Positions 26,801 to 38,012 of a stretch of 64,000 nucleotides of DNA are shown here, one piece after another. The position numbers and the translations under genes are program-made. The DNA lies in assembly GCF_014839805.1 (NCBI RefSeq), contig NC_051132.1:4278001-4342000 (forward strand). The letters run 5' to 3'. Position 1 is the stretch's first letter, and each line of letters begins with the position of its first letter. The stretch is from Manduca sexta (Eukaryota; Arthropoda; Insecta; Lepidoptera; Sphingidae). Under the pieces are notes generated by a model. That model was not told where the DNA came from. It saw only the letters and a list, made by a program, of their open reading frames with translations, and did no database searches.

Positions 26801-28160
26801 CTTGTTTGTTACTATGTAGAGTTAAAAGCTTGTTGCGAAATTTACATTCATCAAGATCATATTACTTAATTATTGAATTATCTACACGTCTTTCTTTCAT
26901 TTGATAAAAAAAATACTACTCCCTCATCTTGGACCGTCTGCCATATTGGATTTAGAATGACGTCACTTAGCAATGTCATCCAAAGTAACGTGCTTTAAAA
27001 TTCATTTGTAAGATTCAATACGAACATACATACAAACAAAGATTGCAAATAAAAGCTTGAAATAAGAAAACGCAACAGTGAAATAATATTGTTGTACCTT
27101 CATATTAGTATAAGACCGCACTACGGTTAACCACGCGATGTATTTAGCCGCGTCATTTTGTGTTTTCAAGATATTAATACAAACAAAAGCACTAGAGGTT
27201 ATTTCGCGCGACTGATTTAATAACCGCAACTATTTACAAAATTGCGTGTGAAATAAAGCCGCGTATGTAGCGGTTAGCACTCGCGGTTTTTTGAGCTGTA
27301 TTCGAGGGCGGTTTTAATCAACCTATTGTGTTTGTTATTAGGGATTATAATAAGTTCGAGGCAAAAGTAATTAAACAGTGATTAGTTTAAAGTAATAATT
27401 GTCTGGACTGGCAAAGGATAAATCATCTCTCGTCAGTTAAATAATTTTACTCACGTCAGTAACCACCAAGACAGGATTTAAAAGTGTCCGTCGTGTTCCT
27501 ATGAGAAATAATTGAAGGGGATTTATAAAGCGAGTTCCATTCTATGACCGCGTTAATTTGACGGTAAAGAGATGAAAGAAATTATCAAGAAACGTTATTT
27601 ATTTACTTGACATTTCACGCTGAAAGGTGTATTTTTGTCATGGAGTTAAGGTGTACGTAGTACATATTAACTCCATGATTTTTGTCTACTAACGTTTTGC
27701 AGATTAATTCCTTCTTTATTTATTTTTATACAGTATTGTGAAACTCTTTTGCGAATAGTTAAAAAAAAATTAACGTCTATGACTCAGAACAATGACAAGC
27801 ATAGAATTAAAACACTATGATATTTGAGTGTACTCTGTCTTAGACAGCAAGAAATTTAATTGTGTTGCGATCCCTTCTGACATCTTACCGATATCGATAG
27901 ATGCTTTGTCTATCGGCTATGGTAAATTCACAGACCTGCTAAAATAAACACTTTTCGTTCAGTCAACTACAAACCGTTGCAAATTGCTATTTTAGATAAA
28001 GATGCTAGAAAAAAGATATCAAAACCCTGGTTTGGTATTCAAGTACCAAATGAAGTCTGGGTATATAAAAGACTCGTTAAGAAGTTGTTAAATTACAATA
28101 AACTATAGAACTACCGACTTTCTTCGAACTAAATTTTGTCCAATTTTCATTTTCTATTTA
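23834..28160. other. AT-rich intergenic DNA with one weak hairpin and repeat pieces
   Basis: A 12-bp perfect inverted repeat TCATGGAGTTAA (27638-27649) / TTAACTCCATGA (27667-27678) flanks a GTACGTAGTAC core. Fragments of the 17475 repeat lie at 26563 and 27405. No exon chain was found. Confidence -1.
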
Positions 28161-28267
28161 CAGCAGTTTCCATGCCTTCCGAAATGTCATTCACACAAAA
28201 ATGGTTTAGCATTTAGATTATTAAATTAATAAAATGTTGGAAATTTCGGAAGGAATGGAAACCACTG
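28161..28267. mobile_element. Candidate 107-bp Tc1/mariner-type MITE
   Basis: Terminal inverted repeats of 25 bp, starting CAGCAGTTTCCATGCCTTCC on the left and, on the right read inward, CAGTGGTTTCCATTCCTTCC. They differ at three positions. TA dinucleotides flank both ends (28159-28160 and 28268-28269), as expected of TA-targeting Tc1/mariner elements. The AT-rich interior cannot code for a transposase. Confidence -1.
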
Positions 28268-31200
28268 TAAGTAACAAACAAGAAATCGGCCGAAATTTCG
28301 TCTAGGTGATAGCCAGTACGCCTTCTGTTCTTTTCTGACTTTCTTAGGGATTAAAAGATACCCAAGAGGTGTAATTTGACAGAAGCTACTAAAATGGGAC
28401 GATTAAATTAAAACACAGCGGTATCATTCATGTCACATATGTTTGATAACTTATTTCAATGTTAATAAAACTTTGTCGAAATGCTTAGAGCAAACACGGT
28501 GCTGTTTTTTCCAATCCCAATTGGACGAGCTATGGCAACGATCCATTTTTGCCTCATAGCATCATCTGTAAGGAATCTGCAATGAAACACATTGTATGAA
28601 ACACACTATGAAATTCAGATAGTTTCCTCGACCCCAGCCTTCGCGGTTCACGGTTTCCAAGTGGCTTTTACCACTACACCACCGTACATTGAAAGTAAAA
28701 GGCAATTTATGCAAAATAGTAAACTACAATATACTAACATCTATGTTATCGACAGAATATGCAGCACAACACTATTGAACACGACTACGTAAATTGGTAA
28801 AAATGAAAAATACTTAATAATGGCCTACAATAGATTATAATATGACTACAGGATAATAAAGTATAATTAATAACACTTTTTGCACTTATGTACAAGGTTT
28901 AAGCAAATATATTAGATTTTTTGTTTACTCACTGATGGAAGCTGATGATTTCAGTTTCATTTTCTTTACGAGAAGAATGAGATTTACACCCCACAATAAC
29001 GCAGGCCATTGCTTGTTCGTAGAGCTATATGTTTACTTAAACAGTACTGTGTATTTATTAAATTAATAACAAAAATATTACACAACATGTAGCCACTTTT
29101 GAAAAGCACGCGCTGAAGTATAACGTAACTAAAATGTGTGGGCGCGTTTGTGATATTGTTTTGAGGTTGGCAAGTACGAACATTAGAAAATTTTATTTGC
29201 TTTTTAATTCGGCGTCATAAAGAGGACCAAAGGTAACCATTTGATTATTTTAAAGTGTACGCAAGCCGACCTTAGCAACATAATATTTGTCTCGTTATTT
29301 TCAACGGTTTTGGCCTATTTGAAAAAATAGGATAAGTATATGAGGGTAATTTAGATTCCTTCTATGCTTGTTTTTGTTCTAAGGTCTACCTACATTCTCT
29401 GATAGATTTTTGCAAACATGTCACGATGAAACAGAAAAAGTGAATCACAGATCTCAAAGTGACCTCGAAAAAGAAAACTGATGAATTGGTATTTATGAAT
29501 GTGTGAAACATGCTTTATAAAAAGGTAATCCGCTTCATCAATGTTCAAAACTTTTAATGAAGGTTGATTTACTGCGAATAATAGCAAATATTTGTAATGG
29601 TGTGGGATTGATTTGAGTTCAATGTTTTTTGTCTTTGATAAAACATTTAATTCCAATTGTGATTCTGTTCGATTTGGTTCTACTGCCCTTATCTACTTAT
29701 ATTCAGAATTTATAAAAAAGCAACACATATTCAATTGAAATCACTGATAATATATTGTCAAATAATCCAATAATTAAGTTTTTCTGTTGTTCAAATCTTT
29801 TGAAACAGAGCACTATCTTACTTTTTATTTTCTAATGCAACACTTTATACTGCTGCACATATTTCATCTTTAGCAATAACCATAATATGAAAAAACTTTT
29901 TATTTGCACACTTCTTGATCGTCGATTTCGGTCATAGCTTTTAAGTCATCGTCAAACGCGGGCACTAAAAGCTATATAAAATGAGAAGCGGATCGTCAAG
30001 GACGCCATTAGAGCACAAAGGTTTGAATGATACGTAGATAAAAAAAAGTAATTTGAAAAAATCCTGTATCTTCGGCTTTATTAGGAAATATAACTATAGG
30101 CTACTTATAGGTCTTCAAGATTGGCTGTGGAAAATGAGGTTGGGGGTCTAAACTCTGTACTGGGATAAATATTTTTTAGGTCAAAAATATATTTCGAGTT
30201 GGAGATGGTGAAATGAAACACACCTAAACACACGATAAAAGTTTAATATCCTTAGGTAGAATGGATTTTTTATATTTATTAATATACCTATAAAGCGTTA
30301 TTTCCCATGTTATAATGAATCCAAAAGTTGAAAAGAGTGATGCTGATACCTAAATGAGCGCAAAGAAACAAAATCACGGCAGTGAAATTTAGAAGACTAC
30401 CTATAGCTATCGCTACTCTGTATGTACGTAACTAAATGAATTTGAATATAATAATTTATATTTAATTTATAAATATTTTTTTATTAAATATAAAATATTA
30501 TATTTTATATTCGTGAAATAAAGTATATAAAGTAAAATTATAATTACCGATGCGACGGCGCGGCGGCTGAATACTTAATTGTACCTAATACCTATCTATA
30601 ACATTTATTTCGCTTAACGCATTTTGATAATCCTGATTTCTTAAATTCAATTTAACACTATCTTCACATTAACAATGTAAGAGTAAAGTAACAATAAAAT
30701 ATTAGCATTGAGGTTTAATTTCTCTGTTGCTACATTCTTTCTAATTGTTTTTGCCTAATTTCCTCCCAATTCAACACTTATATTTAATTATGACCATTTT
30801 TTATGGACTCGTCACTTGTAATAAAGATGTTTTCATTAAGTTAGTAAAGTATTATATGTAACTATTATAAACAGAGACAATTGTACCGGTATCTTCAATT
30901 AGCACAATCTTTACAAAATAATAATTATTAAATATGAACTATAATATTATCATGAAAGACAATAAGGATAAATTAAAAAAGGTGCTTCGTAAGTGTAATA
31001 TTGTGCTTGTTTATGGCAAACGCGGCGGGAGATCTTGACCTTGACACCTGCCGGTAGTCCGGAACTGACCATCCGTTATCCTTTATGACAGCAAGCCGTC
31101 ACATAACAGCACTTTGCTATTTTTACGATTTTGTTTTTGTGAGATTAGGAAGTATCCGAACAACATTTTCATTTCTGATTAATAGTTTTGTTTTATTTAT

Positions 31201-31399
31201 ATTCTAAAACTTACCAAATGTTGTCTTTGGCTCGGCTAAAGAAACTCCTTTGATACTTCAAGGAAAACAGTCCAATTAAATATCACATTCACTGGCCACT
31301 CATAAAAATAACAATGAAAAAAAACAACTTTAATAAAAAAATTATATTTATTTTTTTATGTCAAACACTTTTTAATTCTTTCTCTCAGATTCAAAGTTA
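28268..31399. other. AT-rich intergenic DNA, nothing recognised
   Basis: No exon chain, repeat family or RNA gene recognised. A short CpG-richer patch is present at about 31018-31075. Confidence -1.
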
Positions 31400-31467
31400 T
31401 AGACGCGGAACGCGCACGTTCGATTTACGAATTGAAAATTGACAAATCATCGTTTGAAAAGCGAGAG

Positions 31468-31502
31468 TAGACCGCCGCGGAATGCGGTGACAGCTGGACT
31501 GA
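31468..31502 (-). promoter_or_regulatory. Candidate TATA-less core promoter (Inr + DPE), minus strand
   Basis: Minus-strand TCAGTCC matches the arthropod initiator TCAGT, with +1 at about 31500. GGTCTA begins exactly at +28 (31473-31468), where a downstream promoter element (RGWYV) is expected; four of its five positions fit. There is no TATA box near -30. The surrounding 31390-31570 is CpG-rich (CCGCCGCGGAATGCGG, GGCGCGCTTTGG) in an AT-rich desert. Candidate only; no downstream coding exon was found in the window. Confidence -1.
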
Positions 31503-32715
31503 GCAGAAGGTACTATGGGCGGCAGTTAGACCGACATGTTGCTTTTCGCAGGCGCGCTTTGGACACTCTTTATGAAAAAATGCGGAAATGTAGAATTAAA
31601 TATATATTTTTACTATAGAATTGTGGGAAAATTGATTATCATAATTTAACAGCAAAGCTGAGTTTTACGTTAAATTAATTGGGTTACCAACCTACACCAT
31701 ACCCTTCGCTCCAAAAATTACATTTAAATATATTATTTTAAAAACGTAATAACATAATTCTCATTAACTTAGATGGGTGTTACTCGCAGGTTTACTGAAA
31801 AGTTCATAAGGGGATTTGTTTTCCTACAGAATTTATGATCCCAATCAAAATGCCATCAATTATATTAAAAGGTCTCTGGTATTCATCTAAAAAAATGTCT
31901 TAGCAATTCCTTATTAAGTAACAAGTCTTTTAAGAAAATTAACGTCTAAAAAATTCTGTTAAGTTATCTCCTTGCGCACCGCTGTTCTCAATTAACAGCA
32001 ACCGAGGTTGAAAGCTTAGCTCGCTTTGAAAGCACCTAGAAATGAAAATCATAGCTACTAAAAATGTCTATATGTTATAACTCGGATCATTGGTCGCGCG
32101 ATTTAATCCGAAATTATATATTTCCAGAGGAAGCAGGTAATTGCTAGCTTACGAAATTGTTTACCTACATTCGTAAATTTCTCGTAAGTATCGTATATAA
32201 CGTATCTCTCGAAAGTAAAACTTATAAAATATGGGTGTCTTAGCGTCAATTCGATAAGTAACGATAAAAAGTCAATTTCGCTTTGCATCAATAAAATACT
32301 AGAGTCGCCGACTCTGTCAAATATTTAGTTTAGTCAATTTCGTGTACGGTAGAGTCAAAACTCAAAACAAAACAGTCAAAACGAATCGTTTGGCAAAAAT
32401 ATTTATTATTTTTAACCGACTTCAAAAAAAGGAGGAGGTTATCAATTCGACGTGATTTTTTTTTTTTTTTTTTTGTATGTGTTTTACCTCAGAACTCGCT
32501 CATTTATGAACCGATTTGGAAAATTCTTTTTTTATTCGAAAGAATTTCTCTCCAGATTGGTCCCATAAATTTTTTTTCAAGATCGCTTTGGTAGTTTGGT
32601 TTTAAAATTTAAAAAACTAGAATAATTATGTCGTCCAAGAAAACGAAATCGCGAATTTAGGTTTCCTGTGACGTATTTAGTTATGTTTTTGCATTGAGTT
32701 TGGTTGACTGTACTT

Positions 32716-33393
32716 CTCACATACTTATACATATAGCGTAACATCTTTTCCCCGTGTCAGGGGTAGGCAGAGGCGTAACATTTGATCGCGATAGTCGTAC
32801 TGCGTGCGAAACACATTAGTTGTGTTTTTGCGTTGGGTTAAGTTGACTCTACTTCTTACATACATACATGTATATAGCATCACATCTTTTCCCCTTTTCA
32901 GGGGTAGGCAGAGGTGTAACACCACAGCGCGATAGTTGTACTGTGAGCCAAATAATATCAGTTGTGTTTTTGCGTTAGGTTTGCTTGAATCTACTTCTTA
33001 CATAAATATATATAGCATCACACCTTTTCCCCGTGTCAGGGGTAGGCAGAGGCGTATAATTTCATCGCGATAGTCGTACTGCGTGCGAAACACATTAGTG
33101 GTGTTTTTGCGTTGGGTTTAGTTGACTCCACTTTTTACATACATACATATATGTAGCATCACACCTTTTACTCTTTTCAGGGGTAGGCGGAGGTGTTACA
33201 CCACAGCGCGATAGTTGTACTGTGAGCCAAATATATCAGTTGTGTTTTTGCGTTAGGTTTGCTTGAATCTACTTATTACATAAATATATATAGCATCACA
33301 CCTTTTCCCCTTTTCAGGGGTAGGCAGAGGTGTAACTCCTCAGCGCGATAGTCGTATCGTGAGCGAAACACAACTACGCCATTGAGACGGTCT
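32716..33393 (-). repeat. SINE-derived tandem array of five monomers in dimeric (A-B-A-B-B) order
   Basis: The anchor CAGGGGTAGGC recurs at 32758, 32899, 33037, 33178 and 33315: spacings 141, 138, 141 and 137 bp. Monomers 1 and 3 share GTGTCAGG and TCGTACTGCGTGCGAAACAC. Monomers 2 and 4 share TTTTCAGG and CACAGCGCGATAGTTGTACT. Monomer 5 is B-like. Only the right end has a tRNA-like head, read on the minus strand (GACCGTCTCAATGGCGTAGT; box A at 33371-33381), so the array grew from a SINE. Confidence -1.
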
Positions 33394-33436
33394 ATTTTTT
33401 ACTAACACAAAAAAGCAAAAAATAAAAATAGTTTAG

Positions 33437-34012
33437 AAAAAATTAAACCGCCTTCAAAAACCACTCAAAACCAAAAAATAATTTCACATAACAAGTATAT
33501 ATTGGATACCAATTTTGGAGTCGGTGCCTAATTAAAATTGCTAGTTAAGCTAGATAAATACATTAACGAATATACGAAAACAATGTGCTGCCAGCGTACA
33601 AAGTCAGATCGTCACCGGAGATGAACACATCGCCGCAGCACAGCAAATGGAAGCTATTAAGGAAATATTTAAATTTGTGAACTGTACACTACCCAAATTC
33701 TTCCCCTGTTACATATAGCAGGTCAAATGTGGGTGTATTACACTGCCTGCCTCGAAAAAAGAGAAAATAAAAAGATGAAACACCATACATGTGCTTGGTA
33801 TTACACCTTTCACTGTGTATGTTGTAGTACACACAAACCTACTCCTTTTAATTGATTTGAAAGAAATTTAGCTCATAGATGGACTATGTAACAAATATAG
33901 CTAACTAGCAATTTTAATTAGGCACCGACTCCAAAATTGGTATCCAATATATACTTGTTATGTGAAATTATTTTTTGGTTATGAGTGGTTTTTGAAGGCG
34001 GTTTAATTTTTT
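33437..34012. mobile_element. Foldback element: 111-bp near-perfect inverted repeat, 354-bp centre
   Basis: Arm 33437-33547 (AAAAAATTAAACCGCCTTCA...) and arm 33902-34012 are reverse complements with about one mismatch (ACTCAAAAC versus ACTCATAAC). The outer arm ends resemble the AACCGACTTCAAAAA ends of the enclosing block. The centre includes a GC-richer stretch at 33585-33650 and codes for nothing recognisable. Confidence -1.
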
Positions 34013-34059
34013 GTTATAATTATTTTTTATTTGAATATATTGCCTTGATAGCGTATTTG

Positions 34060-34290
34060 TGTTGCGTGCGCGGACGACAACACCCTAAGATCCCACTTTT
34101 AAATCCCGGGTCGGGCAAACTGATATTGAGTTTTCTCTTCTATCAACCCGGAGTCTGGAATTTGAGCCCGATATGGCAGAAAGATCGCCCTCATCGCATC
34201 ATGAGACGAAACATACAGGTGAAAAGTGTGTACTCTGGTTACAACTCTGCCCACCCCTTCGAGGACACAGGCGTGATGTGTGTATATATT
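34060..34290 (+). repeat. tRNA-derived SINE, family A, plus orientation, degraded
   Basis: Contains CCCGGAGTCTGGAATTTGAG and CTGATATTGAG, reverse complements of phrases in the plus-strand text of the copy at 12380, in the same order. AAATCCCGGGTCGGGC sits where box B is expected. It ends with CACCCCTTCGAGGA. Confidence -1.
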
Positions 34291-34644
34291 TTTATATTGC
34301 CTAAATAGCAAATTTACAATTCATTAGAGAACTCGTCTCACAATTACGCCATATATACGGTTTATTTCCTGCGATATTCTCCAGACCCTTGTCAGATGGA
34401 ATAATAAAACCCCCGTTTTATAAAGAATACTGTCACAAGCGACACCTGCATAAATTAGTGTGTCCGAGTCCTTTGTTTTATAATCATATAATCAAGTTTA
34501 AGTTAAGTTAGGATTCTAAGTAAACATAAAACTTTTTACCAAAAATTAAATAATGTTTTTTTTTGTTTATAGTGTTTTTGAAGTCGGTTTTATTTTTGTT
34601 AATTAATAATCCATAAATATAGGATCACTTCCAATATGTCAATC

Positions 34645-34710
34645 TGGAAATCTTTGGGGGAGGCCGATGTTCAGCAGTGGACACCCTGTGGCTGATAATG
34701 ATGATGATAG
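34645..34710 (+). pseudogene. RTE LINE extreme 3' end
   Basis: The frame WKSLGEADVQQWTPCG ends at TGA (34693-34695) and is followed by a GATGATGATGA tail. The same W(R/K)SL.EA..QQW ending occurs in the copy at 40723. Only the last codons were inserted, which is typical of LINE 5' truncation. Confidence -1.
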
Positions 34711-35499
34711 GATCGCAACAATAGCAGGTCATTTGCTGTTAGTTATTAAAGAGTACCATTGTATATCTCCCAAAATCTTCACTTTACGAATATGTTATAT
34801 TAAGATCTTCCCTAAAACATATACCTACATTTAAAATATCTCATTCAAATAGGATCAGTAGATTTTCAGCCACATATACATGGGTACATACATATATAAA
34901 TATAGATCAAATACAGAACCTCCTTTTTTGTAATTTAGTATTTATATAGTAGGGAAAGATAGGTATGTAACATTTTAGAACAAACGGAATTGATTATATA
35001 ATTTTACTAAGCAGAGCATGGGTCAAACTTTATACTGGATTTAACTCTACCATAATTTTGTTTCGATCAATCTTCTAACCGACTGCAAAAAGAGGAGGTT
35101 ACTCAATTGTTCATTTTTTATCTTTATTCAGAATATTGTCTTCTTGATTGACATAACGGATGAAAAATTCTTTACAGTTATTTTACCTCTGGGAAATGTA
35201 AATAAATTTAGAGACCATATTATTTCTGTCTAAGGTTATTTAAATTTCACACCGATGATTTTCTTTAACGAAGTCTTTTATAAGGCATCCAAATTTTCGT
35301 GAACAAGATTCCACGTATATTAAAAGAAGAGAATATTGAAAGAACTATGCCACGATGAAGGAATATATTTCTAACGGAATGTTCACATGAGACAATTTTC
35401 AAATGATGGAATTTAACCATGGCAAAAAAAAGATATAGTAGTTAATATTTTCATTACGTCGCTAATCAAATTGTAACCCATGAATACACAGTTACATTA
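34711..35499. other. AT-rich intergenic DNA with a solo repeat end
   Basis: AACCGACTGCAAAAAGAGGA at 35079 is a solo copy of the terminal motif of the 32414 block. Otherwise nothing recognised. Confidence -1.
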
Positions 35500-35740
35500 T
35501 AAAAGCGAAGGTAACTCCGCCCGCCTGTTTGCCACACTTTCATTGCCGAACCAATTTCGATGAAATTTGGTATAGAAATACTTTGAGAGCCTATGTCCTG
35601 GTGAGGACTATAGGGTAAAAAGTACCTGGAATAAAAAGTACCCTATATATAGGAGATATAGGGTACTTTTTATTCCAGGAAAATGGCGGGACTTGAATCC
35701 CGGAATAGTTTTAAATGCGAGCAGAGCCACGAGCATGGGC
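35500..35740. repeat. Interspersed repeat with a 24-bp internal hairpin
   Basis: Begins AAGCGAAGGTAACTCCGCCC and includes CCGAACCAATTTCGATGAAA, phrases of a repeat type I associate with Lepidoptera. At 35625-35679 a 24-bp arm (CCTGGAATAAAAAG...) and its exact reverse complement flank the 7-nt loop ATAGGAG. The hairpin lies where the repeat would normally continue, so it looks like a local rearrangement. Confidence -1.
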
Positions 35741-37890
35741 TATATTACAAATATATCATTTGAAATTGAACATAATAATCAGATCTAATATAGTTTAAGG
35801 CAGATTCATATTTCATCAATTATAGTATTTATGATTCGTTTTTCAAATAGTATTCAAAAACAATTGAAGTCCAACAGCCAGTGAGTAAATTTAATTGGTG
35901 TCATTACCGACGCCACACACATGTCACCTATTCGCCAACAGTAGAAACAACAGTGTTATTATTTAAATCTATTGCGTGTGTAGCATCATTCTGAGAATAC
36001 ATGGTTATGGCGCCCTTACAAGGGTGCAATACAATTGTGCGGCGTTTTTGGCGCGTATTAATTGACAATGGGTTCGCACGCGACTGACGGCATAGCCTTG
36101 GCGGGCCGCACACGGCGCGGGACATGATGTCGTTTTAATAAAAGCGGCGGGAAATTGTTTTATTAGATAGTATGTAGCACAATTACATATTAATTAGGTA
36201 AATCATAGTTGAAAATTACCTACGGTAACCTTCTACACCAATGTCCTTCTCATACTTCTGACTGCATTTAGAATTATTATATTTTATATTATGTATATAT
36301 ATTTTATAATCAAATTATATCTCTGTTTATGTAGAATTTATGTTATATATAATATATGTATAATCTTATTCATTTGTTTGATACTTATACCCACATTGTC
36401 TCATATCACCCAAAGGTTGACGGTCAGAAAATGCCTCAGGCATTAAGTCCAACTTTATACATCTACTGTATATAAAGTTTAAATAAATAAAAATAATTTA
36501 TATGTTAAATAGATAAGTAAGTTTTTGCTTAGTTACCGCTATTTCATTATCGCTTTTAGAAGAAAGGCTGTAATGAAGTTATAAGTGTTTGAACAGTAAT
36601 ATAACTGATCATATTATAACTGTTTTATGTCAGCCAATATTTGTAATGACTACGGAAGTCAATAAAATCCGTTTTAATATTTTGACATCCTAAAATTACG
36701 GAATAAATATAGAAAGTATATTTTAATCTTACAAAAATATCATAAAAAATAATAAATACAATTATGCTATACGTGAGTATTGACAAATATAAGAAATTAA
36801 GAAAGTCTCGAACCAGTAATCTGTGTATAGAGTATGAACACAACATAATATTATAAGATGTTAATAAACTGAGCTAACACAGTCAGTTAAATTTTATTTA
36901 TCTCTAGAGATAACTTTGCTAGTTTACAAATGATGTAGATAATTTGCTGAATAGACTTCTTTTAAAATATCTAGACTTAGATGTAACACTTAAGGCGCTT
37001 CCCTCACCAAAATGGCGCATAAACCGTATTTTTAAAAGTTATCTATTCGAAATTTATAATACACTCAGAAAAAAAATATTACAATATGTCATCATTACTT
37101 TAGTTGTTTAAATTTTTTCTAATGTTTATAATCAATAACAATTTTTATAATCTGTTACGTAGATAATATAATAAGTAAATTGTTTGCAGTCAAAACTCAT
37201 TTTTTTGAAGTATGCGTATGTTTGCATAATTTATACCTGTAACTCATGGGCCGTAAAAATATTGAACGAATTCAAGGCTATTTGTTCTAGAGAGAGCCTT
37301 AACCGTACTATGAACTTCTGAGCTGACGGTTACCGTGTTTTAGAGAACATATTATAAAACTCAGTAAAGCTTGTTAAAGCTCACCTTATTATTTAATATT
37401 TAGCTGCGGTTAAATTTACGAGATTTATTAATTATTTGTTATTGTTCTTACTTGCAAAATGTTTGGCATTCTTTAAAAGTAAGTATGACTTGATGGTTCA
37501 TTTTGTTTTATACTAATATTGTGATTTTGTATGTATCTATTATAGTATAATTATTTTATTTTTCTTTATACGAACGACTTATTGATTGCAAAAGATTGGA
37601 AAACAAAATTTATATGAAAATTTTACTATAAAGACTGAATCATATAAATACAATCACGTAGAGTGACGAAAATGACGCTCCAAAAACCGATACTTACCAA
37701 CCCCTTGTCTAAATCTAATGTGATATTATTACGTTCGGCGCCATGTTTTGTATCTCTAAAGCTAAATCTGGAATATTTACTGCCGAGTACTATATTTATG
37801 TATAAGCATCTCACTTCTCTCTCTTCTTATAATTGTAAAAATGTTTTGTTGTTTATATTAAATTTGATTATTAGAAGTAAACTCAAAAAG
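35741..37890. other. AT-rich intergenic DNA with one CpG-rich patch
   Basis: 36000-36160 is CpG-rich (GCGGCGTTTTTGGCGCG, GGCGGGCCGCACACGGCGCG) but no coding or promoter element could be assigned. A minus-strand open frame of 65 codons covers it without family resemblance. The remainder is AT-rich and empty. Confidence -1.
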
Positions 37891-38012
37891 TGTGAAGTCT
37901 ACCAACTCGCACTAGGCTAGCGTGGTGGACTAAGGCCTAATCTCTCTCAGTAGTAGAGGAGGCCCGTGGCCAGCAGTAGGACAGTATATAATACAGGGCT
38001 GATGATGATAAA
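37891..38012 (+). repeat. LINE/SINE 3' tail with GATGATGAT
   Basis: TGTGAAGTCTACCAACTCGC, GTGGTGGACTAAGGCCTAAT, AGTAGTAGAGGAGGCCCGTG and a GCTGATGATGATAA end. It is the same family as 16791 and the insert in receptor intron 1. Confidence -1.

Larger units (their letters stand above)
32414..34589. mobile_element. Nested repeat block bounded by 15-bp terminal inverted repeats
   Basis: AACCGACTTCAAAAA at 32414-32428 is the exact reverse complement of TTTTTGAAGTCGGTT at 34575-34589. The left end continues GGAGGAGGTTATCAATTCGA, a phrase of a repeat family I know from Lepidoptera; a lone relative occurs at 35076 (AACCGACTGCAAAAAGAGGA). Inside lie a dimeric tandem array (32716-33393), a 111-bp inverted repeat (33437-34012) and a plus-strand SINE (about 34060-34290). 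No transposase or helicase frame was seen, so it is non-autonomous or composite. Confidence -1.

Noticed and set aside
32716..33393. Regularly spaced direct repeats resembling a CRISPR array
   Set aside because: The repeated part covers whole monomers of about 140 bp with no unique spacers, and the context is a eukaryotic SINE array.
33985..34311. Open frames on both strands near 34.1 kb
   Set aside because: They run through a foldback arm and a degraded SINE; no protein family resemblance.
35928..36125. 65-codon minus-strand frame in a CpG-rich patch
   Set aside because: No recognisable motif, no splice partners and no start context. Kept only as part of the intergenic description.
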